A DNA stretch of 64,000 bases from Diphasiastrum complanatum (GCA_029204225.1 MU831859.1:1-64000); one strand, 5' to 3'. Shown: positions 35,055 to 47,124, counted from the stretch's first letter. Numbers and translations are program-made. Notes: generated from the sequence alone by a model not told the origin.

Positions 35055-36235
35055 AATGGAAAGCCCGACTGGTGGTTAAAGGATATGAGCAAGTATATGG
35101 GATAGATTACACTGACACTTTCAGTCCAATGGTAAAGCATCAATCTATTTGAACCTTGTTGGCTTGCTGCAAAGGATCTGGACATTCATCAGATGGACGT
35201 CCAGACAACATTCCTTAATGGATATGTTCAAGAATATATTTATATTTATCAATTAGAAGGTTACATCCTTCAAGGCCGAGAGCATAAAGTATGCAAATTG
35301 TAGAAGGCTCTCTATGGGCTCAAACAAGCTCCTAGGGCATGGTTTGAAAGATAATCACTTCTTGTTGCAACACCAATTTACTTCTTGCTCTGTTGATTCA
35401 AATGTGTATCTCAAGCACAAAGGCCCAAGATATGTCATAATAGCACTATACGTTGATGATTCCTTAATCATCAGCAATTCAAATCAGTTATTGTTTAAAA
35501 TAAAATATTTACTTTCACAAGAATTTGAAATGACTGGACTTAGGCCCTATTCACTACCTACTTGGTATGGAGATCACTAGAGATCGCGCAAGCAGAAGGA
35601 TCACTATAAGCCAAGAAACCTATCTAAACAATGTACTTTGCAGACATGGCACGGAGGACTATAAATACATGTCCAATCCAGGCCTAAAACATTGGAAGGA
35701 TTTTCAAAGAGTATTGAAGTACATTCAATCTACGAAGCACTATGCTTTGTCCTATGATGGAAACATAGAAGCTGCACTCACATTAGTCACCCATTCAGAT
35801 TCAGACTAGGCAGGAGACATTGATACCAAAAAATCCACATTTGGTTACATTTGTTTCCTTGTAGGAGCACAACATAAAGCAGTCCTCTATAGAATCCGAA
35901 TATGTTGCAGCGGAATCAACAATGAAGGAGATTATTTGGCTCAAAAGGTTACTATAAAATTTGCAATTTCCGCAAATTAGTCCGATTATACTCCAATGTG
36001 ACAATCAGAGTTGCATAGCTCTATCTCTATATCCATGAACTCATTCTAGAACTAACAATTTCATTTTCTTAGAGAGAAAGTTCAGAGTAAAGAAGTTGTA
36101 CTAAGTTATTGTCATACAGACATTATGTTGGCTGACATTTTGACAAAACCCTTGTCAAGAGAGAAACGTGCTACTTTGGTAGGTATGTTAAATCTCAATT
36201 TAGATTTAGATTCAAGATAATAAACTTAAGGGAGA
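35055..36235 (+). pseudogene. Ty1/Copia RT and RNase H remnant (plus strand)
   Basis: Begins at about the RT N-terminus ([14 protein letters not shown]), continues with MDVQTTFLNGYVQEYIY and ALYGLKQAPRAWFER, and has the catalytic box IIALYVDDSLIIS at 35440-35475. RNase H follows (ESEYVAAES, then RSKHIEI-like sequence, strongly mutated) and the end reads ADILTKPLSREK near 36130. Several stops and frameshifts interrupt it. The polypurine tract TTAAGGGAGAG at 36227 marks the start of its 3' LTR. Confidence 0.85.
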
Positions 36236-36552
36236 GTATTGGAGTTAATCTTACTCCTACTCACTCTAACTGCCCTCCAATTCACTCAAGGAAATCACTC
36301 TCTTACAATTGTCTGTAGAAATGAACTATTTCTCGCACAGTCTGCAGTTTTACATGCAATCTTCAACAGGCAAGGAATGCGAGGACTGCAACAAAGTGTT
36401 CCACTCAACATTTCAAGCAATTAGCAAAGGAACACAAGGTTTTTCGAAAAATGTGAGGAATGCAAGGAATGCGAAATACTGCAAAACTACACGAGTCTTC
36501 GTACAAGACCTGCCTATGTCTTCATGCTCCAGTGAATAATCAATCTATGGAT
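36236..36552 (+). repeat. Probable 3' LTR fragment of the plus-strand Copia
   Basis: Begins after TTAAGGGAGAGTAT with TGGAGTTAATC and runs to the start of the inverted LTR copy near 36553. No matching 5' LTR was identified with confidence. Confidence 0.5.
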
Positions 36553-37060
<508 letters not shown>

Positions 37061-37531
37061 TCCACATGTGCGAAATACAGTAGCTTACTATTTTTGTACA
37101 AATAGAAACTTTTTTTATGTTTTGAATGAAGTTTTATCAATATCTATGTTGTGGTAATTCTTGTACATAAATAAACAAGTGGGTCCCACCACTCAAAGTA
37201 CTATTGGCCAAGCCTTACCTAGTGGGCCTCGCCACAGTACACTACCACTATACAATTAGAATAATAAGAGCGAGGGCACTGGCGTGTAAGCCCAACCCGA
37301 TGAGCACATTGCTAGCTGTTTTAAGTTGTTCCATAGAGACTTGGGCCCTAGGTGTAAATAAAATAAGTTAAAGGCCAAAGTATAAGCTACAAACTCAAGT
37401 TGCAAATAAGGAATCTAATCTGGTCAAAGTAAGACTCACATGATTTATGTGACTTGCTTTGTGCTTTCTTAGAACCATTAGATTTAAGTGTTTGTTTGAA
37501 GGGCTTGGATTAGAATCTTTGCCCCAATGAA
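37061..37531. other. Gene-free stretch, nothing recognised
   Basis: No motif or reading frame of note. Confidence 0.5.
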
Positions 37532-38056
37532 GTGGCCAATCAGAGTGAACCTTGCACTTCAAGTTCAGGCTGTCCTCAAGCTTATGCTCACACAATCAAT
37601 TTTCTTGAGAAGGACAAATGTACGTACTACTTTGGAAATCATCCAAGTGCAAGATGTCCAATCAAGAACCCTCGATATGGACCAAAGGTGGAGCAGAAGG
37701 GCCGACAACTAGATCCAACAGTTCAGAGGTCACAAGCAGAATCAAGCCAACATAGAGCTCACCAAAAGGATGGATGTTAAATCGATTCACCTCAATCACG
37801 AGTTTCTTCAACAAATAGTGGCAAGGTGAAAGTTTTGGTTATATCATCTTGCACATCAACAAACTCAATGGAGGACCACAATAGCCTCCCAGTCTATTTT
37901 GTGGAAGATCCTAAGGGAAATCTATTACCAGTGTATGCCTATCAACTTACAGGCGATGGTGTATTGCTGGATATTGATCCATATGGCTTGAGCTTTAGTT
38001 TGAATATCCATTTAGTGTCAATTATTTTTGTACCTGCAAGAGGATCAACAAGACTC
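37532..38056 (+). pseudogene. Gypsy-like gag remnant with degraded zinc knuckle
   Basis: The reading frame MANQSEPCTSSSGCPQAYAH is followed by CTYYFGNHPSARCP, which fits a knuckle of CX2CX3HX4C spacing with the second Cys changed to Tyr. That spacing is the same as in the two knuckles of the gag at 46.9 kb. After a stop, a second frame (VYFVEDPKGNLLPVYAYQL) continues to about 38056; its identity is not established. Gag assignment is an inference from the knuckle. Confidence 0.45.
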
Positions 38057-38389
38057 TAGGTCTTGTTCTTCACCAACGAGTTATACTCAATGTCCATGGT
38101 GTGAAGATTAGTAAAATTATATCTTCCTATCTCGAGTTTGGGGGCCATGCCTATCTTATTTCCATTGTATATTTTATTATACATAAAGGTATGTGAATTG
38201 AACACTTAACCTTCTAGAATAGGTCAAGTTTGAGCTAGGTAGGTTCAATCTTGATGTCATGCAAAAGTTTAGATTACATGCAAAGTCATTCAGAGTGCAT
38301 GCAAGCAACATGCAATCAGTGCATGCAACATGCAAAGTAGTTTTCATGATCTACGCATGTCTAGGTAATTTTGAGAGTTGACATGCAGT

Positions 38390-38858
38390 ACACGCAATAT
38401 CCATACATGCAGTTTTACATGTGAATCCTTGGTAGGTGAGTTAACTAAGTAAAGTGGACTTTCCATGCAACTCCAATGTAGGAATTCGAGCCTCTTTGAT
38501 GTAGGGAAACTTTGGCATGTTTTGCCATATTGTGAGTATTGAGATTTTGGTGTTTTGGGCTCATTCTCTCTCTACCCGAGTTTTATGTATTGATTTTCTC
38601 TCTCTACTTGAGAGTAGGCTATTTTCTCCATAGTAAAAACTTGGAATAACTTTTGATATCCATTTCTCATAGTAAGGAGTTAGTTTTTTTCAGTCTGATG
38701 TATGCCACAGTTAGTTTTTTCAGTCTGATGTATGCCATTGTGCTCTTGCCTTAGATTTTTCAAGTAATCTGTTCATTGATCAATCTTGTGCAATCAGAAC
38801 ACCTCATAACAATCTTGTAAGGTGTGCGGTGAAGTTCACACATGCTAAAAACTTCACA
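38390..38858 (+). repeat. LTR-like sequence ending at a primer site
   Basis: The right edge, AAACTTCACA, abuts a tRNA-Met-like primer site at 38859. A 31-bp duplication containing TTTTTTCAGTCTGATGTATG lies near 38680-38735. The left edge is not defined. Confidence 0.45.
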
Positions 38859-38870
38859 TGGTATTAGAGC
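38859..38870 (+). other. Primer-binding site with one mismatch
   Basis: TGGTATTAGAGC, one base different from the usual TGGTATCAGAGC (C to T). The leader that follows is interrupted by the Copia insertion at 39273. Confidence 0.6.
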
Positions 38871-39272
38871 TTCATGCTTTGAAGAGGTGAGGGTGTATAC
38901 GTCAAAAAATAAGTGCTTTTGCTTGCAGGAACTCGGATTTGGGAAAAGAATTCAAGCTCACCAACAAACAAGCCATATGTGGACCATAATTGGATCAAAT
39001 CAAGCCTGATCTGCTCCAGTTGAGCCCTGTACAGATAGAGAACTCACATGTGTGAAATCACCCCTCTTTGTTTGAGTGCTACTTCTCAAGGAATGATCCA
39101 AATTTGATGTTCTATAGCTTCTTGGATAGGTATTGAAGAGCAGATTGTGTTGCTCAAGTTCTAAATCAATTTGATTTGTTTTTAGAAGATTTTTAGGCAA
39201 TCAAAGAGATAGGGAGAGTACTCATCTCTGTGAAAAATGCAAAAATTATGCTTCGTCAAGGCCAAATTCATA

Positions 39273-39954
39273 TGTAAAAATTACAGCAAATAAGGATCCT
39301 AAAACACTTGAAATGATGAGAGAAACAATAGATTATGATTTCATAAGATTAGCACAAGTTGAACCATCAAAATCCATAAAAAATCTATGCTTGAACCTCA
39401 CTAAATGGCCCAAATCCTTGAAGAAGGCTTCACACGTGTGAAAGTACGGCCTCCCACAGTCTGAGTACTGTACACCAGACCTACATTCAATCCTATAATC
39501 ATTAGTAATTACAAGTACTCAAACAATTATGAACATAGAGAGCAATTGCACCATTATGAGAGAAAAATCATGAAATTGCTTGACTGATTTTGGTGAGATA
39601 TCATCACCTATATGTACATGATCCATCACGGTTTTGGGCAGGTATGAGTAGCCCTTAACCTATCCCTAATGCTAATTTTGGTGGATCTTTCATCCCTACC
39701 AAGTTAGGGTTGGAATCTTGGAGATCCCTCAACAATGCAAAAATTACCAAAAATAGCTCCTATTTTTTCTCCCTTGTATCTAAGCATAATTTGGACTCAT
39801 TCCAAAGGTTCTAACACTTAGGTATACTTGAGAACATCCTTATGAATGGAATCCTATGCTATTTGGCACGTGTGATAGGCCACATCATGACCATCTAACT
39901 ATTTACAAGTCATATGACCCAAACTAGTCAAGCTAGAATTGTGAATTTTTAACA
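39273..39954 (-). repeat. 3' LTR of the full-length Copia
   Basis: Starts (minus) TGTTAAAAATTCACAATTC at 39954 and ends at 39273. Contains TTCACACGTGTGAA at 39429-39442. Confidence 0.93.
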
Positions 39955-39966
39955 CTCCTCCTCACT
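39955..39966 (-). other. Polypurine tract of the full-length Copia
   Basis: The minus strand reads AGTGAGGAGGAG immediately before the 3' LTR start. Confidence 0.8.
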
Positions 39967-39968
39967 AT

Positions 39969-40559
39969 CTAGCTTGGTTCAATCATTGCTTTACTAATCA
40001 CTCCAAGTGATGATCTAAACTTCATAAAATGTGTCTTTTGAAGTGGTTTAGTAAGTAGATCAGCTACACATTCATTGCTTGGAACATGCTCCAAAGCAAT
40101 CTCCTTGGCTTGCACCATTTCTCTCACAAAGTGATGGCATATCTCAATGTGCTTAGATCTTGCATGGAAGATTGGGTTAGATGCAAGGTGTTGGGCTGAT
40201 ATATTGTCATTGTAGATGATTGGTGCCTCCTCTGAATCCATGATCTTTAGCTCCACCAATAATCTCTTGATCCAAAGTACCTCCTTTGTAGTGGTTGTCA
40301 AAGCTTTGTACTCGGCCTCGGTTGAAGATAGAGATATAGTTTCTTGCTTTTTTGAAAACCATGAAACCACACCTTCTCCTATGAAAGTTGAATAGTCACT
40401 TGTTGATTTCCTATCCCTCTTGTCCCCTGCAAAATCTGAATCACTAAATGCATGAAGGTTAATCACATCTCCTCTATATAGAATCCCAAAATCTAATGTA
40501 CCCGAGATGTATCTTAGAATCCTCTTAGTCTTTTTCCAATGGATACTCAATGGATTTTT
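39969..40559 (-). pseudogene. Copia RNase H domain, frame-shifted from RT
   Basis: The frame covers TKRILRYISGTLDFGI, then the RNase H core with AFSDSDFAGDKRDRKSTSDY, SLSSTEAEYKALTTTTKEVL and HARSKHIEICHHFVRE, and the tail VADLLTKPLQKTHFMKFRSS. It is well preserved. One extra A in the run at 40555-40559 puts it out of frame with the RT upstream; no other defect is visible. Confidence 0.92.
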
Positions 40560-41296
40560 GCATTGATTGGCTCAACCTACATACACTAAAGCTAAGATCT
40601 GGTCTAGTTATAGTGATCCACATTAAGGAACCTATAAGTTGCCTAAACAAAGTGATGTCCATGAAGGATCTTTCATCATCTTCATTTGGCACTTTTACAT
40701 CTTGCTCCATTGGTGTGTCAACACTTTTGCATACTTCCATCTTAAACTTCTTCAAAAGACTTTGAGCATAGTTTATTTGACTTATAAAGATAAAATCAGA
40801 CCCTCTAAGTACTTCTATGCCTAAGATGAAGTGAAGACACCCTAGATCTACCATCTTGAATTCTAAGGATAGATCTATCTTGATTTTTTCAATACCATCA
40901 ACACTATTTCCACTAATGATGATGTCATCTACATAAATGAGTAAAAGTACAATACCAGCATCATCAAACTTAATGTAAAGAGTGGGATCATATTCACTTT
41001 GAACAAAAGAAAGTGAAATAAGATAGCAATGTAGTCTTGAATTCCAAGATCTCGAGGCTTGCTTCAAGCCATAGATGCTTCTTTGGAGATGGCATACTTT
41101 GTTCTCCATTCCATGCTTGATGAACCCTTGTGGCTGCTCCATATAGATATCCTCTTCCAAAAAAACCATTCAAGAAAGCATTAGAGACATCCATTTGACA
41201 TAGAATCCATCCAAAATGTGATGCAAGTGCAATGATTAGCCTTATTGTGACCATCTTGGCCACGGGTGCAAAAGTTTCCTCATAGTCTATCCCTCT
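40525..41296 (-). pseudogene. Copia reverse transcriptase, frame-shifted
   Basis: From the stop at 41297 the frame continues GIDYEETFAPVAKMVTIRL and DVSNAFLNG. A seven-T run (plus-strand A run 41159-41165) shifts it into the frame that reads EEDIYMEQPQGFIKHGMENK, YGLKQASRSWNSRLHCYL, the catalytic box LLIYVDDIIISGNS and TPMEQDVKVP. The Asp pair of the active site is intact. The region ends where a second homopolymer shift moves the frame to RNase H. Confidence 0.92.
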
Positions 41297-43930
41297 CTAA
41301 CCTTTTGCAACTATTCTTGCTTTATGTTTGTTAACACTCCCATTGGCATTCAACTTAAGCTTGAAGACCCACTTGCATCCTATTACATTCCTTTGAGGTC
41401 TCTCAACAAGCAACCAAGTTTCATTCTCAATCAAGGCATCATACTCATCCAACATAGCTTTATACCATTCTTTGGAGTTCAATGCATCTTCAACATTAGA
41501 CGGTTCTTCAAAACTAGATAAAGCATAAGAATTGGATGAGATACCCTCAACTTGCTTTCCTTTGCCTTGATATGTGAGCCTTGATGGCTCCACTTTTGCC
41601 CTTGAAGATCTCCTTGGTGTGATAGGTGGGTTTGGTGCTTGCTCCTTCATGAGCTCCTCCTCAAAACCAAGATCTTGCTCCTCGGCCATCTTCTTCTTGA
41701 TTGTTGGAGCACTTGAGCCTTCTTCAAGCATATGCATATGATGTTCATCAAAGATGACATCCCTTGAAACAACAAATTTGTTCAAGGATGGGAGATAGAC
41801 TTTGTAGCCCTTGCTTGAGCTTGCATATCCAAGCATGATCCCTCTTGTGGAAGATGGATCCTCCTTGGTTCTTGTTTCCAATGGCACATGCACATAACAT
41901 ATACACCCAAAAACTTTCAAGTGATTAAGATTGGGTTTCTTTCCATACAACATCTCATAAGGAGTTTTGCCTTCAATTGCTTTGCAAGACACCCTATTCA
42001 TCAAGTAGTTTGCACATACAAGAGACTCACCCCAAAAGGATTTGGACAAACAAGCATCTAATCTTAAAGCCTTAGAACATTCACACAATGTTCTATTCCT
42101 TCTTTCAGCAACTCCATTTTGTTGAGGAGTGTAAGGACAAGAAGTCTCTTTCTTGATGCCTTCCTCCTCACAAAAGGCCTTGAACTCATTGGAGATGAAT
42201 TCTCCACCATTGTCACTTCTAAGAATCTTGATGCTATGATTATGATGCTTTTCCACAAACAACTTGAACTTTACAAAAGTATCAAATACTTGAGACTTGA
42301 AGGAAAGTAAGAACACCCAACAATATCTTGAGTAGTCATCAATGAAGGTTAAAAACATGGATGAACCTCCATTAGATTTGGTGCTAGCAATGTGCACATC
42401 CGAGTGTATGAGTTCAAGAGGATGAGATGACTTTGTGATGGAGTTAGGAAACACCTTCTTATGTGCCTTGGATAAGGCACAAGATTCACAAACCTTGTCT
42501 TCCTTCCCAATAGACCTTGGTAGGCCTAAAGCATACTCCTCCTTGATCATAGCCTCCATGGAACCCAAGTTGACATGTCCAAGTCTTTTGTGCCATAAAG
42601 TAAAGGTAGATATCTTGCTCTTCTCGGTCAACATGACAACATTAGTATCCACAAATGCATCCAGCTTATAAAGTTTGCCAAGTCTAGTTCCCTTAGCCAC
42701 TATCTTACCCTTCTTCTTGATGAAACATTCATTTGAAGCAAAGTCAACATTGAAACCATTGTCTACCATTTGGCCAACACTTAGTAGATTCCTTGTTATT
42801 GTAGGAATGTACAAAACACCTTCTATGTTGATCTTTTTGGAAGATCCTAAGCAAAGGGGAATGCTACCAACTCCTTCAATCTTACAAGCTTCATCATTTG
42901 TTGTATAGATAGACTTTATAGGTCCATCATAAGATAAGAGAGAAGAGAAAAACTCCCTTTTACTAGTCATGTGTGAACTAGCACCCGAGTCAATCCACCA
43001 AGGATCTTCTCCTTTGAAGCTTGTTGAAGAAAATATGGACATCATGAGAGAGTCCTCATGTGAACTCTCCTCCTCCTCCTCTTTGCTCATGTTGGCTTGG
43101 CTTTGATCTTGCTTCCTCTTGAAGCATTCCGAGGCATAATGCCCCATCTTGCTACAATAGTAGCACTTCACCTTTGATTTGTCCTTCTTGACTTTGGTGG
43201 TTGATGGAGATGCCTTCGAGGGTCTTTCTTGATCCTCAAGCTTTGTAGACTTCTTGAATGTTGATCCTTTTCCTTTGGACTTGCCTTTGCCTTTGGTGAA
43301 GAGATCTTGGTCATCTCCACCTTGGATGGAAAGCCTATCCATCCTCTCTTGCATTTGGCTCCTTCTTGATTCCTCGGCCATGAGTGTGCCTTGGAGTTCT
43401 TCAAGTATGGGTAGCTTACCCATAATTGCATATCCCTGAACCAAATTGTCAAATTCAAAACTTAGTCCATTCAATATGAGTTGAACAAGCTCTTCATCCT
43501 TGATAGGATCACCTATAAAGGCTAGCTCTTTGTTCAATTCCTTTACTCTTAGAACAAAAGTATGTGCACTCTCTCCTTTCTTTTGATAGCTTCTATAGAT
43601 TTGATTCTTCAAAGCTAACATTCTAGCTTGGTTCTTGGATTCGTAGACCTTTTGCAAAGTCTCCCAAGCATCTTGAGCTGAAGTGCAATCTCCTAGCTCT
43701 CTTAAGAGTTCATTTGCAACATTCATTTTTATGCAATGTAGTGCAACATTGCACCTCTTGATGTATTTGGCTTTTTCTTGAGGATGAATAGGTTCACCCT
43801 CCTTACCATTTACAATTTCCATCAGATCTTGCATGATCATGATGGATTCCATTCTAACTTTTCATATGGAATAGTTAATTTTGTTGAGCCTTTCATTAGT
43901 ATCCAAAAGATATGCATTTATAGATGCCAT
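41297..43930 (-). pseudogene. Copia gag-protease-integrase frame
   Basis: The natural start is probably the ATG at 43930 (MASINAYLLDTNERLNKINY), cut by TGA at 43862-43864 where the conserved Trp of the NYxxWK motif is expected. After that, 851 codons are open. They hold a UBN2-type gag domain, a zinc knuckle [14 protein letters not shown] (about residue 230), a protease with [13 protein letters not shown], an integrase zinc region ([10 protein letters not shown] and [14 protein letters not shown]), and an integrase core with [29 protein letters not shown] and [17 protein letters not shown]. It ends with [10 protein letters not shown] and a TAG where Gln or a similar residue is usual. The catalytic residues seen are intact. 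Confidence 0.94.
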
Positions 43931-44714
43931 CTAGTCTCCTAATCAAGGACTTGACACAAATGAAGGTTACTTCTATTGATTTGATTGAAGGTCTACCTTA
44001 TCCCACTTCTTAGGGATCTGAAAAGATCAGTAATAGACTTCCTATAAAGATCTAAGAATGATCTCTAACAAAATCAAATCATAGAATACTAGAAACAATG
44101 CACTTGCTTGATTAAAGTAGACAATACTAGTAGAATTGCCCCTCTTTCTATAAAGAACATTAAAGCTTCCAAATGATCTGATCAAGAGTGAATTTCAGCA
44201 ACCTAATATACTTCCAAAATCACTTGTAAAAGATCTAAATGTAACTTAATGAGGATGCAACGAAAATCTACTATCCAATCACAAGCAAAAATTGATCAAA
44301 ATTGATGAAAAATTGATCTAATTTGGTACATAAGTCAAGCAATGGTTGGACTGAACCTAAATCACTTTAGGAGGTGCCTACTACACCTTAGAACAGCCTT
44401 GAAGAATCCCCAAAACTCTGATCTTCCCTCTCCTTGAATGCTAGAAAGCCTCCTCTATGAAATCACCTCCAAAACTCGCTTAGAAATCAATGCTTGGAGC
44501 AAGCAAAACTTGCTATCTTGGTAATGTGAATTGAATTCAACTTTGCCTCTGGTTTTAGACACCTAAACACCTGCAAATGAAGTCACACAACACCAATCTC
44601 CAATGTATTTGACTCACTTTGAGTTTTAGAATCAATACTAGATGTTAAGATCCAATCTACAAAAATTGTGATCAAATTGAATGAAACCAAGGATTTAGCT
44701 CATTTCAGCCTTTA

Positions 44715-44727
44715 GGCTTTGATACCA
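44715..44727 (-). other. Primer-binding site of the full-length Copia
   Basis: The minus strand reads TGGTATCAAAGCC directly after the 5' LTR end, complementary to initiator-Met tRNA with one difference from the usual TGGTATCAGAGCC. Confidence 0.88.
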
Positions 44728-45408
44728 TGTAAAAATTACAGCAAATAAGGATCCTAAAACACTTGAAATGATGAGGGAAACAATAGATTATGATTTCATA
44801 AGATTAGCACAAGTTGAACCATCAAAATCCATCAAAAATCTATGCTTGAACCCCACTAAATGGCCCAAATCCTTGAAGAAGGCTTCACACGTGTGAAAGT
44901 ACGGCCTCCCACAGTCTGAGTACTGTACACCAGACCTACATTCAATCCTATAATCATTAGTAATCACAAGTACTCAAACAATTATGAACATAGAGAGCAA
45001 TTGCACCATTATGAGAGAAAGATCATGAAATTGCTTGATTGATTTTGGTGAGATATCATCACCTATATATACATGATCCATCACGGTTTTGGGCAGGTAT
45101 GAGTAGCCCTAAACCTATCCCTAATGCTAATTTTGGTGGATCTTTCATCCCTACCAAGTTAGGGTTGGAATCTTGGAGATCCCTCAACAATGCAAAAATT
45201 ACCAAAAATAGCTCCTATTTTTTCTCCCTTGTATCTAAGCATAATTTGGACTCATTACAAAGGTTCTAACACTTAGGTCTACTTGAGAACATCCTTATGA
45301 ATGGAATCCTATGCTATTTGGCACGTGTGACAGGCCCATCATGACCATCTAACTATTTACAAGTCATATGACCAAAACTAGTCAAGCTAGAATTGTGAAT
45401 TTTTAACA
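44728..45408 (-). repeat. 5' LTR of the full-length Copia
   Basis: Mirrors 39273-39954 with about 13 differences by eye and carries the same TTCACACGTGTGAA palindrome (44884-44897). It would contain the element's promoter. Confidence 0.93.
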
Positions 45409-46193
45409 GTATATAGGATGATTACACATGTGTGGAGCTTGTTCTCACGTGTGAAATTAGTGTACTTGTCATGTTCCATAATCATATAGGTTGTACATAT
45501 GAATTAATTCAAGTTCTAATGGCTAAAAAGACCAAAAACTAGTTTTCTAGTCATATGACACATGGCATCAATCTATTGATTGCATGAGCCACATCCTTAG
45601 GTTAGGTGTCATATCCCATGTATAGAGGACTGCTCACACGTGTGGAATAAGCTGAAGTAGGCAAATTTTGACTTCTAGAAGGTTTCCAAGTAGATCTCCA
45701 TATAATAGGAAAATGGACCAAAAGTGCTCAAACTAGAAAGTTTGATCCAAGTGTCAATTTTGCATGATGATTCACCATACAAAAAATCCTCACACGTGTG
45801 AGATTTGATGTGTGATCAGTACCTCGAGCTCCAAGAAGTGTATATATAGAGGCATATTTGGCCATAATCAACATGAAACATCAATCTTGATTTTGGAAGC
45901 AATTTTGTGTCAATCTCTTCATTTGTCTTCATTTGTTTTGAATGATTTGAGGTTCTATCATAGTGTACTTTGTTTTCAGGTTGGAGTCTGTACTCTGACA
46001 GATTTTCACACGTGTGAAACCAGCAAGTACATTATCTTCATTAATGATTGTTCTTGTTAGATTTTCATGCCTAGAATTGATCTAGATTGATCAAAATCGT
46101 GTGTAGATTGATAGATCAATTGTTTCTAACATCCAATCCCTCTTGTGGATCATTTAAGGATCCATTCTTGGTCCTATTTTGCAGATTTCCACA
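45409..46193 (+). repeat. LTR-like sequence rich in CACACGTGTG palindromes
   Basis: The right edge (GATTTCCACA) abuts a tRNA-Met primer site, so this is probably an LTR, cut on the left by the Copia insertion. It contains ACACATGTGTG (45424), TCACGTGTGAA (45445), TCACACGTGTGG (45633), TCACACGTGTGAG (45790) and TTCACACGTGTGAA (46005). Confidence 0.55.
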
Positions 46194-46206
46194 TGGTATC
46201 AGAGCC
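46194..46206 (+). other. Primer-binding site, initiator-Met tRNA type
   Basis: TGGTATCAGAGCC, followed by a leader of about 350 bases before Gypsy gag sequence. Confidence 0.8.
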
Positions 46207-46559
46207 AAGTACAAGAGGATTTATTGATATTGATGAGGTTGAACCAGAACTTGTTGTAGGCTGTAGGAATACTTTTCACATGTGTGAGGCTGTACAGGTC
46301 CGGTTTTGGTTGAGAAAATTCAAAAAATTGTATAATTTGACTCACACACCCAAATTGAGAGATTTTTAGTGCAAAATCAAGCTTTTTCTATAGAGATTCT
46401 ATTCTTGTGATTTTGTCTTAGATTAGATCAGCCAAAAAATTAAATTTGAAGCTTGAATGAATTTCTCTAATTTTTTGAGTGCATATTGAAGTTGAGATAG
46501 ATATTGTCAAAAATCATAGATTAAGGAGTGATTTTGCACGATTGAGACTAGAATCTAAA

Positions 46560-47124
46560 TTTCCATTATCAGACTTCTTATCCTTATCATCAAGGGGCAC
46601 CTAACGTGGCACCAAGATATGGCGCACCCAATCAACCACAACGCATGGCCTTACTTGCTCCACCAGGGCCAGCCAATCAACAAGTGGCCCATGTAAACCT
46701 GACAGCAGCGGAACAAGAAATGCAAATGCCACCTCAACCTGAGCAGCAGCAGTGGTACGGACCAGATGAACCATTTATGGATCCTGCCATAAATGAATAT
46801 GTTTTGGCCTATGCAGCTCAAACTCAACGTCAAGGTGGAAGAAATTACGGCTGCTACAGATGCGGCGAGGGACACAGAATTATAGAGTGTCCCTACAAGA
46901 GACAATATACAACCTCCTGTCGGGATTGCGGTTATGGACACTGTTTCAAGAATTGTCCATTTAAATTTGAAACCAATGCACCTCTTAACCTCATTGCCAT
47001 ACAACAATCAGCAGTTCCAGTGGGGATGCCATCGAAAGGTCGACAAGACCATGCTCCTGTGTTAGTTGTTACGCGAGCACATAAGAGGAAGGAAGTGGCC
47101 CCTCACCACCACCATAGTCACTGA
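46560..47124 (+). pseudogene. Ty3/Gypsy gag C-terminal part with two zinc knuckles
   Basis: A Pro/Gln-rich stretch (APNQPQRMALLAPPG, then QMPPQPEQQQWYGPDEPF) is followed by two knuckles, CYRCGEGHRIIEC and CRDCGYGHCFKNC. Both are spaced CX2CX3HX4C, one residue shorter than the classical CX2CX4HX4C. It ends in a His/Lys-rich tail and a stop. The N-terminal capsid-like part of gag is not visible upstream. It is the first of four blocks (gag, protease, RT/RNase H, integrase) in the order normal for Ty3/Gypsy. Confidence 0.75.

Larger units (their letters stand above)
39273..45408 (-). mobile_element. Full-length Ty1/Copia retrotransposon, 6.1 kb
   Basis: A complete element on the minus strand: LTRs of 682 bp (39273-39954) and 681 bp (44728-45408), both with TGT...ACA ends, a primer site directly inside the right LTR and a polypurine tract (GAGGAGGAG) directly inside the left LTR. 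By eye the LTRs differ at about 13 positions (about 2%), so it is the youngest recognisable insertion here. The gag-pol reading frame order is gag, protease, integrase, RT, RNase H, as in all Copia elements. Two nonsense codons (43862-43864 and 41297-41299) and two single-base homopolymer shifts (near 41159-41165 and 40555-40559) interrupt it. Flanking bases (TCATA left, GTATA right) do not form a clean 5-bp target duplication. Confidence 0.95.
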
